A stretch of DNA of 64,000 nt from Leifsonia sp. TF02-11. GTDB lineage: Bacteria > Actinomycetota > Actinomycetes > Actinomycetales > Microbacteriaceae. The stretch is taken from the NCBI RefSeq assembly GCF_017565305.1, contig NZ_JAGEKP010000005.1:1-64000 (forward strand), given 5' to 3'. Shown in pieces: positions 16,791 through 26,355 of this stretch. The notes below the pieces were generated by a model. That model did not search any database. It saw nothing but the letters and a program-made list of their open reading frames with translations, and was not told the origin of the DNA. Position 1 is the first letter of the stretch. Each line of letters opens with the position of its first letter. The position numbers and the translations under genes were made by a program.

Positions 16791-17972
16791 ATGACCACGA
16801 TGGATGTGCGGGGAGGCAACGGCGGGCTCGGCCCCGGCCGGGCACTCCGGCCGCGCGCCAAGGTCCTCCCGGAGCACGCGCGGAGCCACAACCGCTCGCT
16901 CGTCCTCCAGACGCTCTACCGCGCCGGCCGGCTCAGCCGTGCCGACATCGCCCGCGAGACCGGCCTCACGCGGGTCACCGTATCCGATCTGGTCGCGGAA
17001 CTCCTGAACGAAGGCCTGGTCATCGAGCTCGGCCAGCGCGAGGCCGCCCGCCCCGGCAAGCCGGCGGTGCTTCTCGACATCAACCGCTCCGCCCACCAGA
17101 TCGTCGGTGTCGACCTCAGCGACCACGATCGCTTCCGCGGCGCCGTGATGGACCTCGACGGCGAGCTGCTGCACTCCGCCGAGGTTCCGCTCGAAGACGG
17201 CGACGGCCGCGCGGCGACGGGCGAGGAGGCCCTCGCGAAGGTCGTCGAGCTGGTCCGCCACCTCGTGGACAGCGCGACGGCGCCGATCCTCGGCATCGGC
17301 GTCGGCTCCCCGGGTGTCGTCGACCTGACCGGCACCATCCTCACCGCCCCGAACCTCGGCTGGACCGGCGTGCCCCTCCAGCACGACCTGCAGGTCCTCA
17401 CCGGGCTGCCGGTCGTCGTCGCCAACGACGCCAACGCCGCCGTGCTCGCCGAGCACAGCTACGGGGGAGCCACCGGCGACATGATGCTGATCCGCGTCGG
17501 CCACGGCATCGGAGCCGGACTCATCATCGCCGGCGCCCTGGTCTACGGCAGCCACTTCGCCGCGGGGGAGATCGGCCAGGTCATGGTCGGCACCGACCTC
17601 GGGCTCGACGCCACGTACAGCCGCGACCAGGTGCTCGAGCACTGGCTCAGCGTCCCGCAGCTCCGGCGCGGCATCCGCGAAGCGGAGGACGCCGGCGCCG
17701 ACGCGACGCCCCTCCTCCGCGAAGCCGGCAGCAGGCTCGGCATCGCGCTCGCCCCGGTCGTGGGCGCCCTCAACCTGTCGGAACTCGTGCTCAGCGGGCC
17801 GACGGACCTCCTCGATGGCCCCCTCTCCGAGGCGACCATCCACACGCTCCGGAGCCGGACGATGGCAGAGAACCACGCCGACCTCGCGGTCCGGATGACC
17901 ACGCAGGGGCAGGACATCGTCCTGCGCGGCGCGGCCGTACTCGTCCTCTCCGGACAACTCGGGGTCTCGTGA
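16791..17972 (+). CDS. ROK-family transcriptional repressor (NagC/XylR-like)
   Basis: 393 aa: an N-terminal winged helix (LSRADIARETGLTRVTVSDL) joined to a ROK sugar-sensing domain (IGVGSPGVVDLTGTI, VVANDANAAVLAEH, GAGLIIAG). The zinc-binding CxCGxxGC of ROK kinases is missing, as in some regulators. It stands just upstream of the amino-sugar importer and GlcNAc catabolic genes and has a palindrome at its own start. It probably releases DNA when GlcNAc, GlcNAc-6-P or a chito-oligosaccharide accumulates; the ligand is inference. Confidence 0.9.
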   Translation: MTTMDVRGGNGGLGPGRALRPRAKVLPEHARSHNRSLVLQTLYRAGRLSRADIARETGLTRVTVSDLVAELLNEGLVIELGQREAARPGKPAVLLDINRSAHQIVGVDLSDHDRFRGAVMDLDGELLHSAEVPLEDGDGRAATGEEALAKVVELVRHLVDSATAPILGIGVGSPGVVDLTGTILTAPNLGWTGVPLQHDLQVLTGLPVVVANDANAAVLAEHSYGGATGDMMLIRVGHGIGAGLIIAGALVYGSHFAAGEIGQVMVGTDLGLDATYSRDQVLEHWLSVPQLRRGIREAEDAGADATPLLREAGSRLGIALAPVVGALNLSELVLSGPTDLLDGPLSEATIHTLRSRTMAENHADLAVRMTTQGQDIVLRGAAVLVLSGQLGVS

Positions 17973-18067
17973 CACAGCACCGATCCACGACCCCTGCACC
18001 GACGGTGTGACGCACTCGCCCACACTGACCACCCAAGAAAAGCCCGAACACTATGAAGGGAACAGCA

Positions 18068-19417
18068 ATGAAGAGAAAGCTCGTCGGCCTCGCCGCTGTG
18101 GCTACGGCTTCCGCTCTCGTGCTCGCCGGATGCGCCTCAGGCGGAGGCCAGGCTCCGAGCACCGATGGCAAGGGAAAGACGGTCACCCTGTGGCTCGTCG
18201 GATCAGACACCCCTGACGCGCTCCGCAACTACCTGAAGACGGAGTTCAACAAGGAGACCGGCGCCACGCTGAAGATCGAGCAGCAGGACTGGGGAGACAT
18301 CGTCACCAAGCTGACGACGTCGCTCCCCGACGCGAACAACACCCCCGACGTGACGGAGATGGGCAACACCCAGTCCCCGACGTTCACGAACGTGGGCGCC
18401 TTCCTCGACATCTCCGACATGTACAAGGACCTGGGCGGCGACAAGCTGCTGCAGTCCTTCGTCGACGCGGGCAAGGTGGACGGCAAGAACTACACGCTGC
18501 CGTACTACTTCGGCTCGCGCTACATGTTCTACCGCAAGGACATCTACAACGAGGCCGGCGCCTCGGTCCCGACCACGCTCGACCAGTTCAACTCGACCGT
18601 CGCCGACATCACGTCGAAGAACCCGCGGAACATCCCGAACTTCAGCGGTTTCTTCCTCGGCGGGCAGGACTGGCGCGACGGCATCTCGTGGATCTTCGCG
18701 AACGGCGGTGACATCGCCAAGAAGGAAGGCTCCAAGTGGGTCGCCACGCTCGACTCGGCGGAGTCTCTGAAGGGTCTCCAGCAGCTGCAGGACATCTACA
18801 AGAACGCGTCCAAGGCCCCGAACGACGCCAAGGACTCGAACCAGTACATCTACCTGAACGACACCGACCAGACGGTGGACGCCAACGGCAACAAGACGGG
18901 TGACACCTCGCTCGCCGCCGCCACCATCATGGCTCCGGGTTGGGCGCACTGGTCGATCGGCGACCTGTCCACCAAGGACGGCAAGGCGGTCCGCACCTGG
19001 AACGACAACACCTTCGGCACCTACGTGCTGCCGGGCAACGACGGCAAGCCCGCACCGGTCTTCGCCGGCGGCTCCAACATCGGCATCTCGGCCAAGTCCA
19101 AGAACCCGGGCCTGTCCAAGACGCTGCTGAAGATCATCTTCAGCAAGGAGTACCAGGAGCTGCTCGGCAAGAACGGCCTCGGCCCGGCGAACTCGGACTA
19201 CGTGTCCTCGCTCGGCGACGACCAGTTCGCGAAGGCGCTCATCGAGTCGGCCTCCAACTCGAAGCTGACCCCGGCCGCTCCGGGCTGGGCCGGTGTCGAG
19301 GCGGCGAACGTGATGGAGGAGTTCTTCTCCAAGATCCGCGACGCGTCCGACCTGAAGGGCCTCGCCCAGCAGTACGACACCAAGATCAACGCTCTTCTCA
19401 ACGTGAAGAACGGCTGA
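18068..19417 (+). CDS. ABC importer solute-binding lipoprotein (amino sugar/oligosaccharide)
   Basis: 449 aa family-1 sugar-binding protein: basic N-terminus, hydrophobic core and lipobox LAGC near residue 22, then a mature domain with the binding-protein pattern WLVGSDTPDALRNYL and ITSKNPRNIPNFSGFFLGG. ATG 18068 is chosen because GAAGGGA lies 6 nt upstream; an in-frame ATG at 18053 has no such site. The following permeases, hexosaminidase, ROK kinase and NagB suggest N-acetylglucosamine or chitobiose as ligand. The ATPase is not encoded here, so a shared MsiK-type ATPase elsewhere is expected. Confidence 0.9.
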   Translation: MKRKLVGLAAVATASALVLAGCASGGGQAPSTDGKGKTVTLWLVGSDTPDALRNYLKTEFNKETGATLKIEQQDWGDIVTKLTTSLPDANNTPDVTEMGNTQSPTFTNVGAFLDISDMYKDLGGDKLLQSFVDAGKVDGKNYTLPYYFGSRYMFYRKDIYNEAGASVPTTLDQFNSTVADITSKNPRNIPNFSGFFLGGQDWRDGISWIFANGGDIAKKEGSKWVATLDSAESLKGLQQLQDIYKNASKAPNDAKDSNQYIYLNDTDQTVDANGNKTGDTSLAAATIMAPGWAHWSIGDLSTKDGKAVRTWNDNTFGTYVLPGNDGKPAPVFAGGSNIGISAKSKNPGLSKTLLKIIFSKEYQELLGKNGLGPANSDYVSSLGDDQFAKALIESASNSKLTPAAPGWAGVEAANVMEEFFSKIRDASDLKGLAQQYDTKINALLNVKNG

Positions 19418-19451
19418 TCGGCTCCACCTAGCGACACCTAGCAGCGCAGTG

Positions 19452-19492
19452 GCGAGGGCGCGGAAGCAGCACCACCCCTTCCGCGCCCTCGC
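19452..19492 (+). terminator. hairpin between binding protein and permease genes (attenuator)
   Basis: A perfect 15-bp stem (19452-19466 with 19478-19492) with an 11-nt loop. Such partial terminators keep binding-protein mRNA in excess over permease mRNA. Confidence 0.7.
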
Positions 19493-19557
19493 TCCTGCCT
19501 CCAGACTTTCCCCAACACCCGCACCGCTTTTCCATCTCACCAGGAAGGAGGACCGCC

Positions 19558-20514
19558 GTGACCACCACCAGCGAGACCGTGACCGCCTCGCCGACCGCGA
19601 GCGCACAGAAGCCCATCGCGCCGCGCAGGCGCAAGGGCCGCCTCACGCCGTACACCCTGCTGCTGCCGGCCATCCTCATCCTGCTGCTCGCGCTCGGCTA
19701 TCCGATCGTCTGGCAGCTCATCACGTCGATGCAGCACTTCGGGCTCGCCCAGCAGTTCGGCAAGCCGGCGCCGTTCGTCTGGTTCGACAACTACATCACG
19801 CTCTTCTCCGACCCGTACATGTGGGTCGTCGTCGGGCGCTCGCTCGTCTTCTGCCTGACCACCGCCGCTGTGACCGTGGTGATCGGCGTCGGCCTCGCGC
19901 TCCTGATGACCGGCATCTCGCGCTTCCCCCGCATCTTCCTGCAGATCACGCTGCTGCTCGCCTGGGCGATGCCGGTGGTCGCAGCCATGACCGTCTGGAA
20001 CTGGCTGTTCGACTGGCGGCGCGGCGTCATCAACAACGTCCTGACCTCCTGGGGACTGGACTTCCACAACCACAACTGGCTGCAGAACCCGCTCTCGTTC
20101 TTCTTCGTGGCCGGCGTCATCGTGACCTGGATGAGCGTCCCGTTCGTGGCGTTCTCGGTCTACGCCGGTCTCACGCAGGTCTCGTCCGAGGTGCTGGAGG
20201 CTGCGCAGATGGACGGCGCGAAGGGCTACCAGCGGCTGCGCTACATCATCCTGCCGATGATCCGCCCGGTGCTCGGGATCGTGCTGTTGCTCCAGGTCAT
20301 CTGGGATCTCCGGGTGTTCACCCAGATCAAGCTGCTGCAGGACAAGGGCTCCATCGCCAGCGAGACCAACCTGCTCGGCACCTACATCTACCAGCTCGGC
20401 GTCGGATCGAGCGACTTCGCGATGGCCAGCGCCGTCTCGGTGTTCGTGCTCGTCCTGACCATCGCGCTCAGCTGGTTCTACGTCCGCCACCTGCTCAAGG
20501 AGGACCAGTCGTGA
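19558..20514 (+). CDS. ABC sugar importer permease, MalF-like
   Basis: 318 aa with six membrane segments and the permease EAA-like loop EAAQMDGAKGYQRLRYIILPM, which contacts the ATPase. The GTG start follows AAGGAGGAC, one of the strongest ribosome-binding sites in the window. Its stop overlaps the next permease start (GTGA). Confidence 0.93.
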   Translation: MTTTSETVTASPTASAQKPIAPRRRKGRLTPYTLLLPAILILLLALGYPIVWQLITSMQHFGLAQQFGKPAPFVWFDNYITLFSDPYMWVVVGRSLVFCLTTAAVTVVIGVGLALLMTGISRFPRIFLQITLLLAWAMPVVAAMTVWNWLFDWRRGVINNVLTSWGLDFHNHNWLQNPLSFFFVAGVIVTWMSVPFVAFSVYAGLTQVSSEVLEAAQMDGAKGYQRLRYIILPMIRPVLGIVLLLQVIWDLRVFTQIKLLQDKGSIASETNLLGTYIYQLGVGSSDFAMASAVSVFVLVLTIALSWFYVRHLLKEDQS

Positions 20515-21398
20515 CCACCGTCACCGCCGACCGCCAGGTCGCCGCCGACCGCAAGCTCAAGCAGAAGGTCCGCCCCGGCCGCATCCTCCTCGGCGTCCTC
20601 GCCGTGGTGCTCGGGTTGATCTGGGTCTTCCCGGTCTACTGGATGCTGAACTCCTCGCTGCTGCCGAACGTCGTGCTGCAGAGCTCGACGCCCACCTGGC
20701 TGCCGTTCGGTGGCTCGTTCGACAACTTCGTCGCCGTCATGCAGGGCGGGACGTTCTTCCCCGCGCTCGGGATGAGCCTGGTCATCGCCCTCGTCACCGT
20801 CGTGTTCTGCCTGGCGTTCGCCTTCCTGGCCGCGCTCGCGATCAGCCGGTTCAAGTTCCGCGGCCGCACGTCGTTCGTGCTCGCCGTGCTGCTCATCCAG
20901 ATGCTCCCCGCCGAGGGCCTCTTCATCGCGCAGTACAAGCTGATGGGCTCGCTCGGCCTCCTCAACACCGTGATCGGTGTCAGCATCATTTACATCGCCG
21001 CCGTCGTGCCCTTCACGATCTGGATGCTGCGCGGCTTCGTCGCAGGCATCCCCGCCGACCTCGAAGAGGCCGCGATGGTGGACGGGCTGAGCCGCACTCA
21101 GGCCTTCCTGCGCATCACCTTCCCGCTGCTGGCCCCCGGCCTCGTCGCCTCCGGCGTGTACGCGTTCCTGCAGGCCTGGAACGAGTTCACCGTGGCCCTC
21201 GTCATCCTGCAGGACAACAGCAGCCAGACGCTTCCGCTCTGGCTGCGTGGATTCATCCAGCAGTCCGCGTCGCGGGCGACGGACTGGGGACAGGTGATGG
21301 CGGCCTCCACGCTGGTGGCCGTGCCCGTCATCATCTTCTTCCTCATCGTCCAGGGACGCATGACCAGCGGCCTGGTCAGCGGGGCGGTCAAGGGGTGA
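20511..21398 (+). CDS. ABC sugar importer permease, MalG-like
   Basis: 295 aa with six membrane segments and the EAA loop EEAAMVDGLSRTQAFLRITF. It pairs with the upstream permease to form the channel. The GTG start overlaps the previous stop, and its own stop overlaps the GH3 start (GTGA), so five genes from 19558 to 24667 are translationally linked. Confidence 0.93.
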   Translation: MTTVTADRQVAADRKLKQKVRPGRILLGVLAVVLGLIWVFPVYWMLNSSLLPNVVLQSSTPTWLPFGGSFDNFVAVMQGGTFFPALGMSLVIALVTVVFCLAFAFLAALAISRFKFRGRTSFVLAVLLIQMLPAEGLFIAQYKLMGSLGLLNTVIGVSIIYIAAVVPFTIWMLRGFVAGIPADLEEAAMVDGLSRTQAFLRITFPLLAPGLVASGVYAFLQAWNEFTVALVILQDNSSQTLPLWLRGFIQQSASRATDWGQVMAASTLVAVPVIIFFLIVQGRMTSGLVSGAVKG

Positions 21399-22990
21399 GC
21401 GGGATGTCGGTCACCCGGTCCGATACGGCCGAGGCGCCCGGCCCGACTGACACCGCACTGCGTCGCCGCATCGCGGCGACGCTGCTCCCCGGCTTCGTCG
21501 GCACCACCGTGCCGGCGTGGCTCGAGGAACGGCTGCGGAACGGTCTCGGCGGGGTGTGCCTCTTCGGTCAGAACGTCGAGTCGGCCGCGCAGCTGCGCGC
21601 GCTGACCGATGCGATCTACGCAGCCAACCCGGACGCCGTCATCGCGATCGACGAGGAGGGCGGCGACGTCACCCGCCTCTACTACGACAGTGGTTCACCG
21701 TTTCCCGGCAACGCCGTGCTCGGGCGTCTCGGCGACACCGACTACACCGAGGCGGTGGCGCGTCGCGTCGGCGAGGAACTCCACGCGGTCGGGGTGAACC
21801 TCGACCTCGCCCCGGACGTCGACATCAATTCCAACGCCGACAACCCGGTCATCGGCGTGCGCAGCTTCGGATCGACACCCGAGGTGGTCGCCGAGCAGGG
21901 CGCGGCGTGGACGCGCGGGCTGCAGTCCGCGGGCGTCGCGGTGTGTGCCAAGCACTTCCCCGGTCACGGCGACACCGCCCAGGATTCCCACCTCGAGCTT
22001 CCGGAGGTCGATCTGACCGTCGAGCAGCTGCGGGAGCGCGAGCTGCTGCCGTTCCGCGCAGTCGTGGCGGCGGGCGCCCGCACGGTCATGACGTCGCACA
22101 TCCTGCTACCGCGCATCGACCCCGACCTGCCCGCCACCTTCAGCCGGGCCGTCGTGGAGGACCTGCTGCGCGGCGAACTCGGCTTCACGGGCGTGGTCGT
22201 CACCGACGCGCTCGACATGCACGGAGCGAGCGGAGACCGGGGCATCCCGGAGGCCGCCGTCCTCGCGCTCGCCGCGGGCTGCGACCTCCTCTGCATCGGG
22301 ACGGAGAACACCGACGCCCAGCTCGCCGCGATCGAAGACGCGATTGCAGTCGCGATCGCCGCAGGACGGCTCGGCGAGGACCGCGTCGAGGAGGCGGCCG
22401 GCCGCGTCCGCGCACTGGCCGACGGTGTGCGCGCCGACGCGGCGGCACACACGGCCGCCCGGTCGACCGCCGACGACCGCGGCCGTGCGGCCGACATCGA
22501 CGACGCGGACGTGGAGCGCGTGCTCGAGGCCTTCGACGTCTCCGGCTACGCAGCGTCCTGGCTGCGCGACCACCACGGCCGCTACTCGGTCGTGCGCGTC
22601 GACACCGTCGCGAACATCGCCATCGGCCAGGCCCCCTGGGGGCCGTTCGCCGAGGTTGCGGTGGAGACGGCGACCGACCGAACGCGCTCGCGTTTCGCCA
22701 CCAACCCCCTGGTGGTGTTCACCGAGGGAGACGATCCCGACCTCGTGCTCGCCGCCGCCTCGCCCGTGCTGGTCGTCGGCAAGGACAATCACCGGCACGC
22801 CTTCGCGCGAGAGGCGATCGACCGGCTGCGCGCGCACCGCGACGATGTGCTCGTCGTCGACATGGGCTGGCCGAGCGACGACCGCGCCTACGCCGACATC
22901 GCGACGTTCGGCGCCTCGCGGCTGATCGGCCGCGCGCTCATCGAGCTCCTCGACCGCGACGACACGGGCGGTACGGGGGACAACCCGTGA
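21395..22990 (+). CDS. GH3 beta-N-acetylhexosaminidase (NagZ-like)
   Basis: 531 aa cytoplasmic GH3 enzyme: IAIDEEGGDVTRL, the GlcNAc-specific loop KHFPGHGDTAQDSH (residues 186-199, His191 as the likely general acid/base), and nucleophile Asp271 in VVVTDALDMHG. It would cut imported chitobiose or muropeptide-derived GlcNAc disaccharides to monomers, feeding the next two genes. A further C-terminal domain of about 150 aa follows the barrel, as in actinobacterial two-domain NagZ/Nag3 enzymes. No signal peptide. Confidence 0.9.
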   Translation: MSGMSVTRSDTAEAPGPTDTALRRRIAATLLPGFVGTTVPAWLEERLRNGLGGVCLFGQNVESAAQLRALTDAIYAANPDAVIAIDEEGGDVTRLYYDSGSPFPGNAVLGRLGDTDYTEAVARRVGEELHAVGVNLDLAPDVDINSNADNPVIGVRSFGSTPEVVAEQGAAWTRGLQSAGVAVCAKHFPGHGDTAQDSHLELPEVDLTVEQLRERELLPFRAVVAAGARTVMTSHILLPRIDPDLPATFSRAVVEDLLRGELGFTGVVVTDALDMHGASGDRGIPEAAVLALAAGCDLLCIGTENTDAQLAAIEDAIAVAIAAGRLGEDRVEEAAGRVRALADGVRADAAAHTAARSTADDRGRAADIDDADVERVLEAFDVSGYAASWLRDHHGRYSVVRVDTVANIAIGQAPWGPFAEVAVETATDRTRSRFATNPLVVFTEGDDPDLVLAAASPVLVVGKDNHRHAFAREAIDRLRAHRDDVLVVDMGWPSDDRAYADIATFGASRLIGRALIELLDRDDTGGTGDNP

Positions 22991-23889
22991 GACTCGGCAT
23001 CGACATCGGCGGCACGAAGACCGACGCGGTCGCCGTCGACGACGGGGGAGTGCTCGCCCAACGCGTCCGCCTCGCGACCGGATTCGGGCACGCGGCCGTC
23101 GTGGAGACGGCGGTGACCGCCGTCGCCCGCATCGGAGAGCTGACCGGACTCCCGGCCGGCGGCTTCTCCTCTATCGGCATCGGCATCCCCGGCATGGTCG
23201 ACAGCGTCTCGGGTCAGGTCGCCCACGCGGTCAACCTCGGCGTGGAGAGCCTCGCCCTGGGCGGTGAGCTCGCCGGGAGGCTCGGCGTCGGAGTTCGGGT
23301 CGAGAACGACGTGAAGGCGGCGGCCCTCGGAGCGTTCCACCTGCTCGGGCTGGATGGGTCGATGGCCTACCTCAACCTCGGGACCGGGATGGCGGCCGGC
23401 ATCGTCGTCGACGGCCGGCTCTGGCGGGGAGCCACGGGCGTGGCCGGCGAGATCGGCCACCTGCCCGTCGACCCGGCAGGAGCGCTCTGCCGCTGCGGTC
23501 AGCGCGGCTGCCTGGAGACGGTGGCGAGCGGATCCGGCATCGCCCGGCAGTGGCGCACGGACGACCCGCTGCCCGCCCGCGCCCTCTTCGCCGCGGCGGC
23601 CGACGGCGACCGCGAGGCGCGCGCGATCGCCGCTAGGCTTGCCGAGGGTATCGCCGCAGCGGTGCGGGTGCTCGTGCTGACGGTCGACGTCGACACCGTG
23701 GTGATCGGTGGCGGCCTCCGTCATCTCGGGGACCGGCTGCTGAGCGATGTCCACGAGGTGCTCGACGGGTGGGCCCGGACATCCCCGTTCCTCGCGTCTC
23801 TCGCGCTGTCCCGGCGAGTGCGCCTCGTCCCCGAAGGAACGCCAGTCGCCGCGCTCGGAGCGGCGCTCGTAGGAGGAACAGATGGCTGA
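22987..23889 (+). CDS. ROK-family N-acetylglucosamine kinase
   Basis: 300 aa: phosphate loop LGIDIGGTKTDAVAVD, IGIPGMVD, catalytic ENDVKAAALGA, EIGHLPVD and the zinc site Cys168-x-Cys-Gly-x-x-Gly-Cys175. ROK kinases phosphorylate the 6-OH of hexoses. Position between the GH3 hexosaminidase and nagB makes GlcNAc the likely substrate. The GTG start overlaps the GH3 stop by 4 nt; nagB starts 8 nt before its end. Confidence 0.88.
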   Translation: MRLGIDIGGTKTDAVAVDDGGVLAQRVRLATGFGHAAVVETAVTAVARIGELTGLPAGGFSSIGIGIPGMVDSVSGQVAHAVNLGVESLALGGELAGRLGVGVRVENDVKAAALGAFHLLGLDGSMAYLNLGTGMAAGIVVDGRLWRGATGVAGEIGHLPVDPAGALCRCGQRGCLETVASGSGIARQWRTDDPLPARALFAAAADGDREARAIAARLAEGIAAAVRVLVLTVDVDTVVIGGGLRHLGDRLLSDVHEVLDGWARTSPFLASLALSRRVRLVPEGTPVAALGAALVGGTDG

Positions 23890-24667
23890 AGTCGTCGTCG
23901 TCGCAGACAAGGACGCGGCGGGCGAGCTCGCGGCGGAGTCGATCGAGCGGCTGATCGCCGCCAAGCCCGACGCTGTGCTCGGGCTGGCGACCGGCTCCAC
24001 CCCGCTCCCGGTGTACCGGGCGCTGGCCCGGCGGGTCTCCGAGAGCGGCCTCGACGTGTCGCACGTCCGCGGCTACGCACTCGACGAGTACGTCGGTCTG
24101 CCGGCCGGGCACCCGGAGTCGTACCGCGCCGTGATCACCCGGGAGGTCGTCGAGCCGCTCGGGCTGACGCCGTCCCTGATCCACACCCCGAACGGTGCGC
24201 GGGAGACCATCGAGCACGCCGGCGCGGACTACGAGAAGGCGATCGCCGAGTCCGGCGGCGTCGACGTGCAGATCCTCGGTATCGGCACCGACGGCCACAT
24301 CGGCTTCAACGAGCCAGGCTCGTCGTTCGCGTCGGTGACGCGGGTGAAGACGCTCACCGAGCAGACCCGCAAGGACAATGCGCGCTTCTTCGACAGCGAA
24401 GACGACGTGCCCATGCACTGCATCACCCAGGGCCTCTCGACCATCCTGCGCGCACGTCACCTTCTGCTGCTGGCGTTCGGCGAGGGCAAGGCGGAGGCGC
24501 TCGCCGGTGCCGTCGAGGGCCCGGTGTCGGCTTCCAACCCGGGCTCGGCCATCCAGCTGCACCCGCACGTCACGGTGCTGGTCGACGAGGCGGCCGCCTC
24601 CCGGTTGGCGAACCTCGACTACTACCGGTACGCCTACGCCCACAAGCCGGCCTGGCAGAAGCTGTAG
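23882..24667 (+). CDS. nagB: glucosamine-6-phosphate deaminase
   Basis: 261 aa NagB: VLGLATGSTPLPVYRAL, the catalytic region VRGYALDEYVGLP, and QILGIGTDGHIGFNEPGSS. It converts GlcN-6-P to fructose-6-P and ammonia, the entry to glycolysis. The start overlaps the kinase gene, and AGGAGGAACAG precedes it. It is the last gene of the importer operon and faces nagA. Confidence 0.95.
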   Translation: MAEVVVVADKDAAGELAAESIERLIAAKPDAVLGLATGSTPLPVYRALARRVSESGLDVSHVRGYALDEYVGLPAGHPESYRAVITREVVEPLGLTPSLIHTPNGARETIEHAGADYEKAIAESGGVDVQILGIGTDGHIGFNEPGSSFASVTRVKTLTEQTRKDNARFFDSEDDVPMHCITQGLSTILRARHLLLLAFGEGKAEALAGAVEGPVSASNPGSAIQLHPHVTVLVDEAAASRLANLDYYRYAYAHKPAWQKL

Positions 24668-24685
24668 CCCGCGCTCCCGCGCGTC

Positions 24686-24734
24686 GCGAACGGAGGAGAT
24701 TCGGCCCACAAGGCCGCTGATCTCCTCCGTTCGC
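24686..24734. terminator. bidirectional hairpin between nagB and nagA
   Basis: A perfect 14-bp inverted repeat (24686-24699 with 24721-24734). A third copy of the right arm core, GATCTCCTCCGTT, recurs at 24759-24771, so alternative pairing is possible. It serves two convergent genes. Confidence 0.7.
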
Positions 24735-24786
24735 TGCATTTCGGGGGTCCCGGCGCCGGATCTCCTCCGTTAGCCACCGGCGTCCG

Positions 24787-25938
24787 CTAGAGAAGGCGGC
24801 CGTCGGCGAGCACGCGGCGGACGCGCCACTCGTGGTCGAGCAGCACCGCGTCGGCCGCATAGCCGGTGTGGAGGCGACCGAACCGGTGGCCCTCGCCGAT
24901 CGCCTTCGCAGGCGTGTGCGTGAGCGCCGTGACCGCGGTCACCGGGTCGAGCCCGACGAGGGTGACGGCGTTGCGAAGCGCCGCGTCCTGCGTGAGGGTC
25001 GAGCCGGCGATGGTCGACGTACCGGAGAGCACCGCAAGCCCGTCGCGCACGCTGACGTTCAGCCCGCCCAGCCGGTAGTCGCCGTCGGAAGCGCCCGCGG
25101 CGGCCATCGCGTCGGTGACCAGCGCGACCCGCCCGGGGGCCTCCCGGAAGAGCAGCCCGGCGACCGATGGGTGCACGTGCAGGCCGTCGAGGATGAGCTC
25201 GAGCGTGACCTCAGGGTTCTCGATCGCGGCCATCACCGGCCCGGGAGCGCGGTGATGGATGCCGTTCATGGCGTTGAACGCGTGCACCAGCAGGCGCGCG
25301 CCGACCTCGAACGCCCGCCGGGCCTGCTCGTAGTCGGCTGCCGTGTGGCCGATGCCGACGACGATGCCGGCCTCGATGAGTACGCCGATGGCCTCCAACG
25401 CGTTCGGCAGTTCCGGCGCGATCGTCGCCGTGCGCAGGGTGCCGCGCGCCGCGCCGATCAGCTCCTCCACCATCTCCGGCCCCGGCTCGCGCAGGAAGGC
25501 GTCGTCGTGCGCACCGCGGCGCTCGCGCGCGAGGAACGGCCCCTCCAGGTGCGACCCGAGCACCATTGGGTCGACCGCGGCCAGATCGGCGACGACGCCG
25601 AGGCTCTCGCGCAGCGAGGCGAGCGGGTTCGCGACGTGCGAGACCAGTGCGCGCGTCGTCCCGTGCGCGCGATGCGTGGCGAGCGCCGCCAGCATCTCCT
25701 CGGGACCGTCGTCGTACGGATGGCCGCCGCCGCCGTGGCAGTGCAGGTCGAGGAAGCCAGGCGTCAGCCAATGGCCCCCGGCGTCGACGACCTCGGCGCC
25801 GGGTGCGCGGGCGGCGTCGTGCCAGCCCGTGCCGGAACCGGTCGCGACGATGCGGTCGCCGTCGGTGACCAGCCAGAACTCGTCGACCAGTCCGCTCGCA
25901 TCCACTTTGCGGGCGTCATGGACGACGACGCCGGTCAT
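24787..25938 (-). CDS. nagA: N-acetylglucosamine-6-phosphate deacetylase
   Basis: 383 aa amidohydrolase: metal motif DLHCHGGGG, SHLEGPFL, GHTAADYEQ, LVHAFNAMNGIHHR and catalytic Asp in LVTDAMAAAG. It removes acetate from GlcNAc-6-P to give GlcN-6-P for NagB, encoded convergently next door. The start ATG overlaps the stop of the upstream YrdB-like gene (ATGA). Confidence 0.94.
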   Translation of the reverse strand: MTGVVVHDARKVDASGLVDEFWLVTDGDRIVATGSGTGWHDAARAPGAEVVDAGGHWLTPGFLDLHCHGGGGHPYDDGPEEMLAALATHRAHGTTRALVSHVANPLASLRESLGVVADLAAVDPMVLGSHLEGPFLARERRGAHDDAFLREPGPEMVEELIGAARGTLRTATIAPELPNALEAIGVLIEAGIVVGIGHTAADYEQARRAFEVGARLLVHAFNAMNGIHHRAPGPVMAAIENPEVTLELILDGLHVHPSVAGLLFREAPGRVALVTDAMAAAGASDGDYRLGGLNVSVRDGLAVLSGTSTIAGSTLTQDAALRNAVTLVGLDPVTAVTALTHTPAKAIGEGHRFGRLHTGYAADAVLLDHEWRVRRVLADGRLL

Positions 25939-26312
25939 GCGAACTCGCGCCGACCGTTGATCACGCCGCTCACGGTGGCCACCACGGCGAAGACGAGCGC
26001 GACGATCGGCTGGCCGAGACTCCACCACGCGAACGCCGCGGACCCCATCACGACGAGCTCGACGATCGCCTTCACGAACGGGTCGACGTGCAGCACGGCC
26101 TTCGGGGAGCGGAACAGCGCCCACAGCAGGATGGCCAGCGCGGGTGCACCGATTCCGACGACGATGTTCCACGGCAGCGGCCAGGCGATGAATCCCCAGA
26201 TGCCCAGCGAGACGATCGCGAAGATCTCGAGCAGGAAGCGCAGGATGTCGTTGGCCCGCAGGGCGACGGGACGCTCTGCGGCGGGGGTGTTCGGGTCGTG
26301 CGTGGAGGTCAC
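25935..26312 (-). CDS. YrdB/DUF2568 family four-helix membrane protein
   Basis: 125 aa with four hydrophobic segments (LRFLLEIFAIVSLGIWGFIA, WNIVVGIGAPALAILLWALF, IVELVVMGSAAFAW, IVALVFAVVATVSGVI), the DUF2568 layout. Function unknown. GTG 26312 lies 6 nt after TACACT (26319-26324), so the nagA transcript probably starts here without a leader. Confidence 0.8.
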   Translation of the reverse strand: MTSTHDPNTPAAERPVALRANDILRFLLEIFAIVSLGIWGFIAWPLPWNIVVGIGAPALAILLWALFRSPKAVLHVDPFVKAIVELVVMGSAAFAWWSLGQPIVALVFAVVATVSGVINGRREFA

Positions 26313-26355
26313 CGGACCAGTGTAGCCGCGCGGCCTCGGCTCCCGCCGTGCGGCC

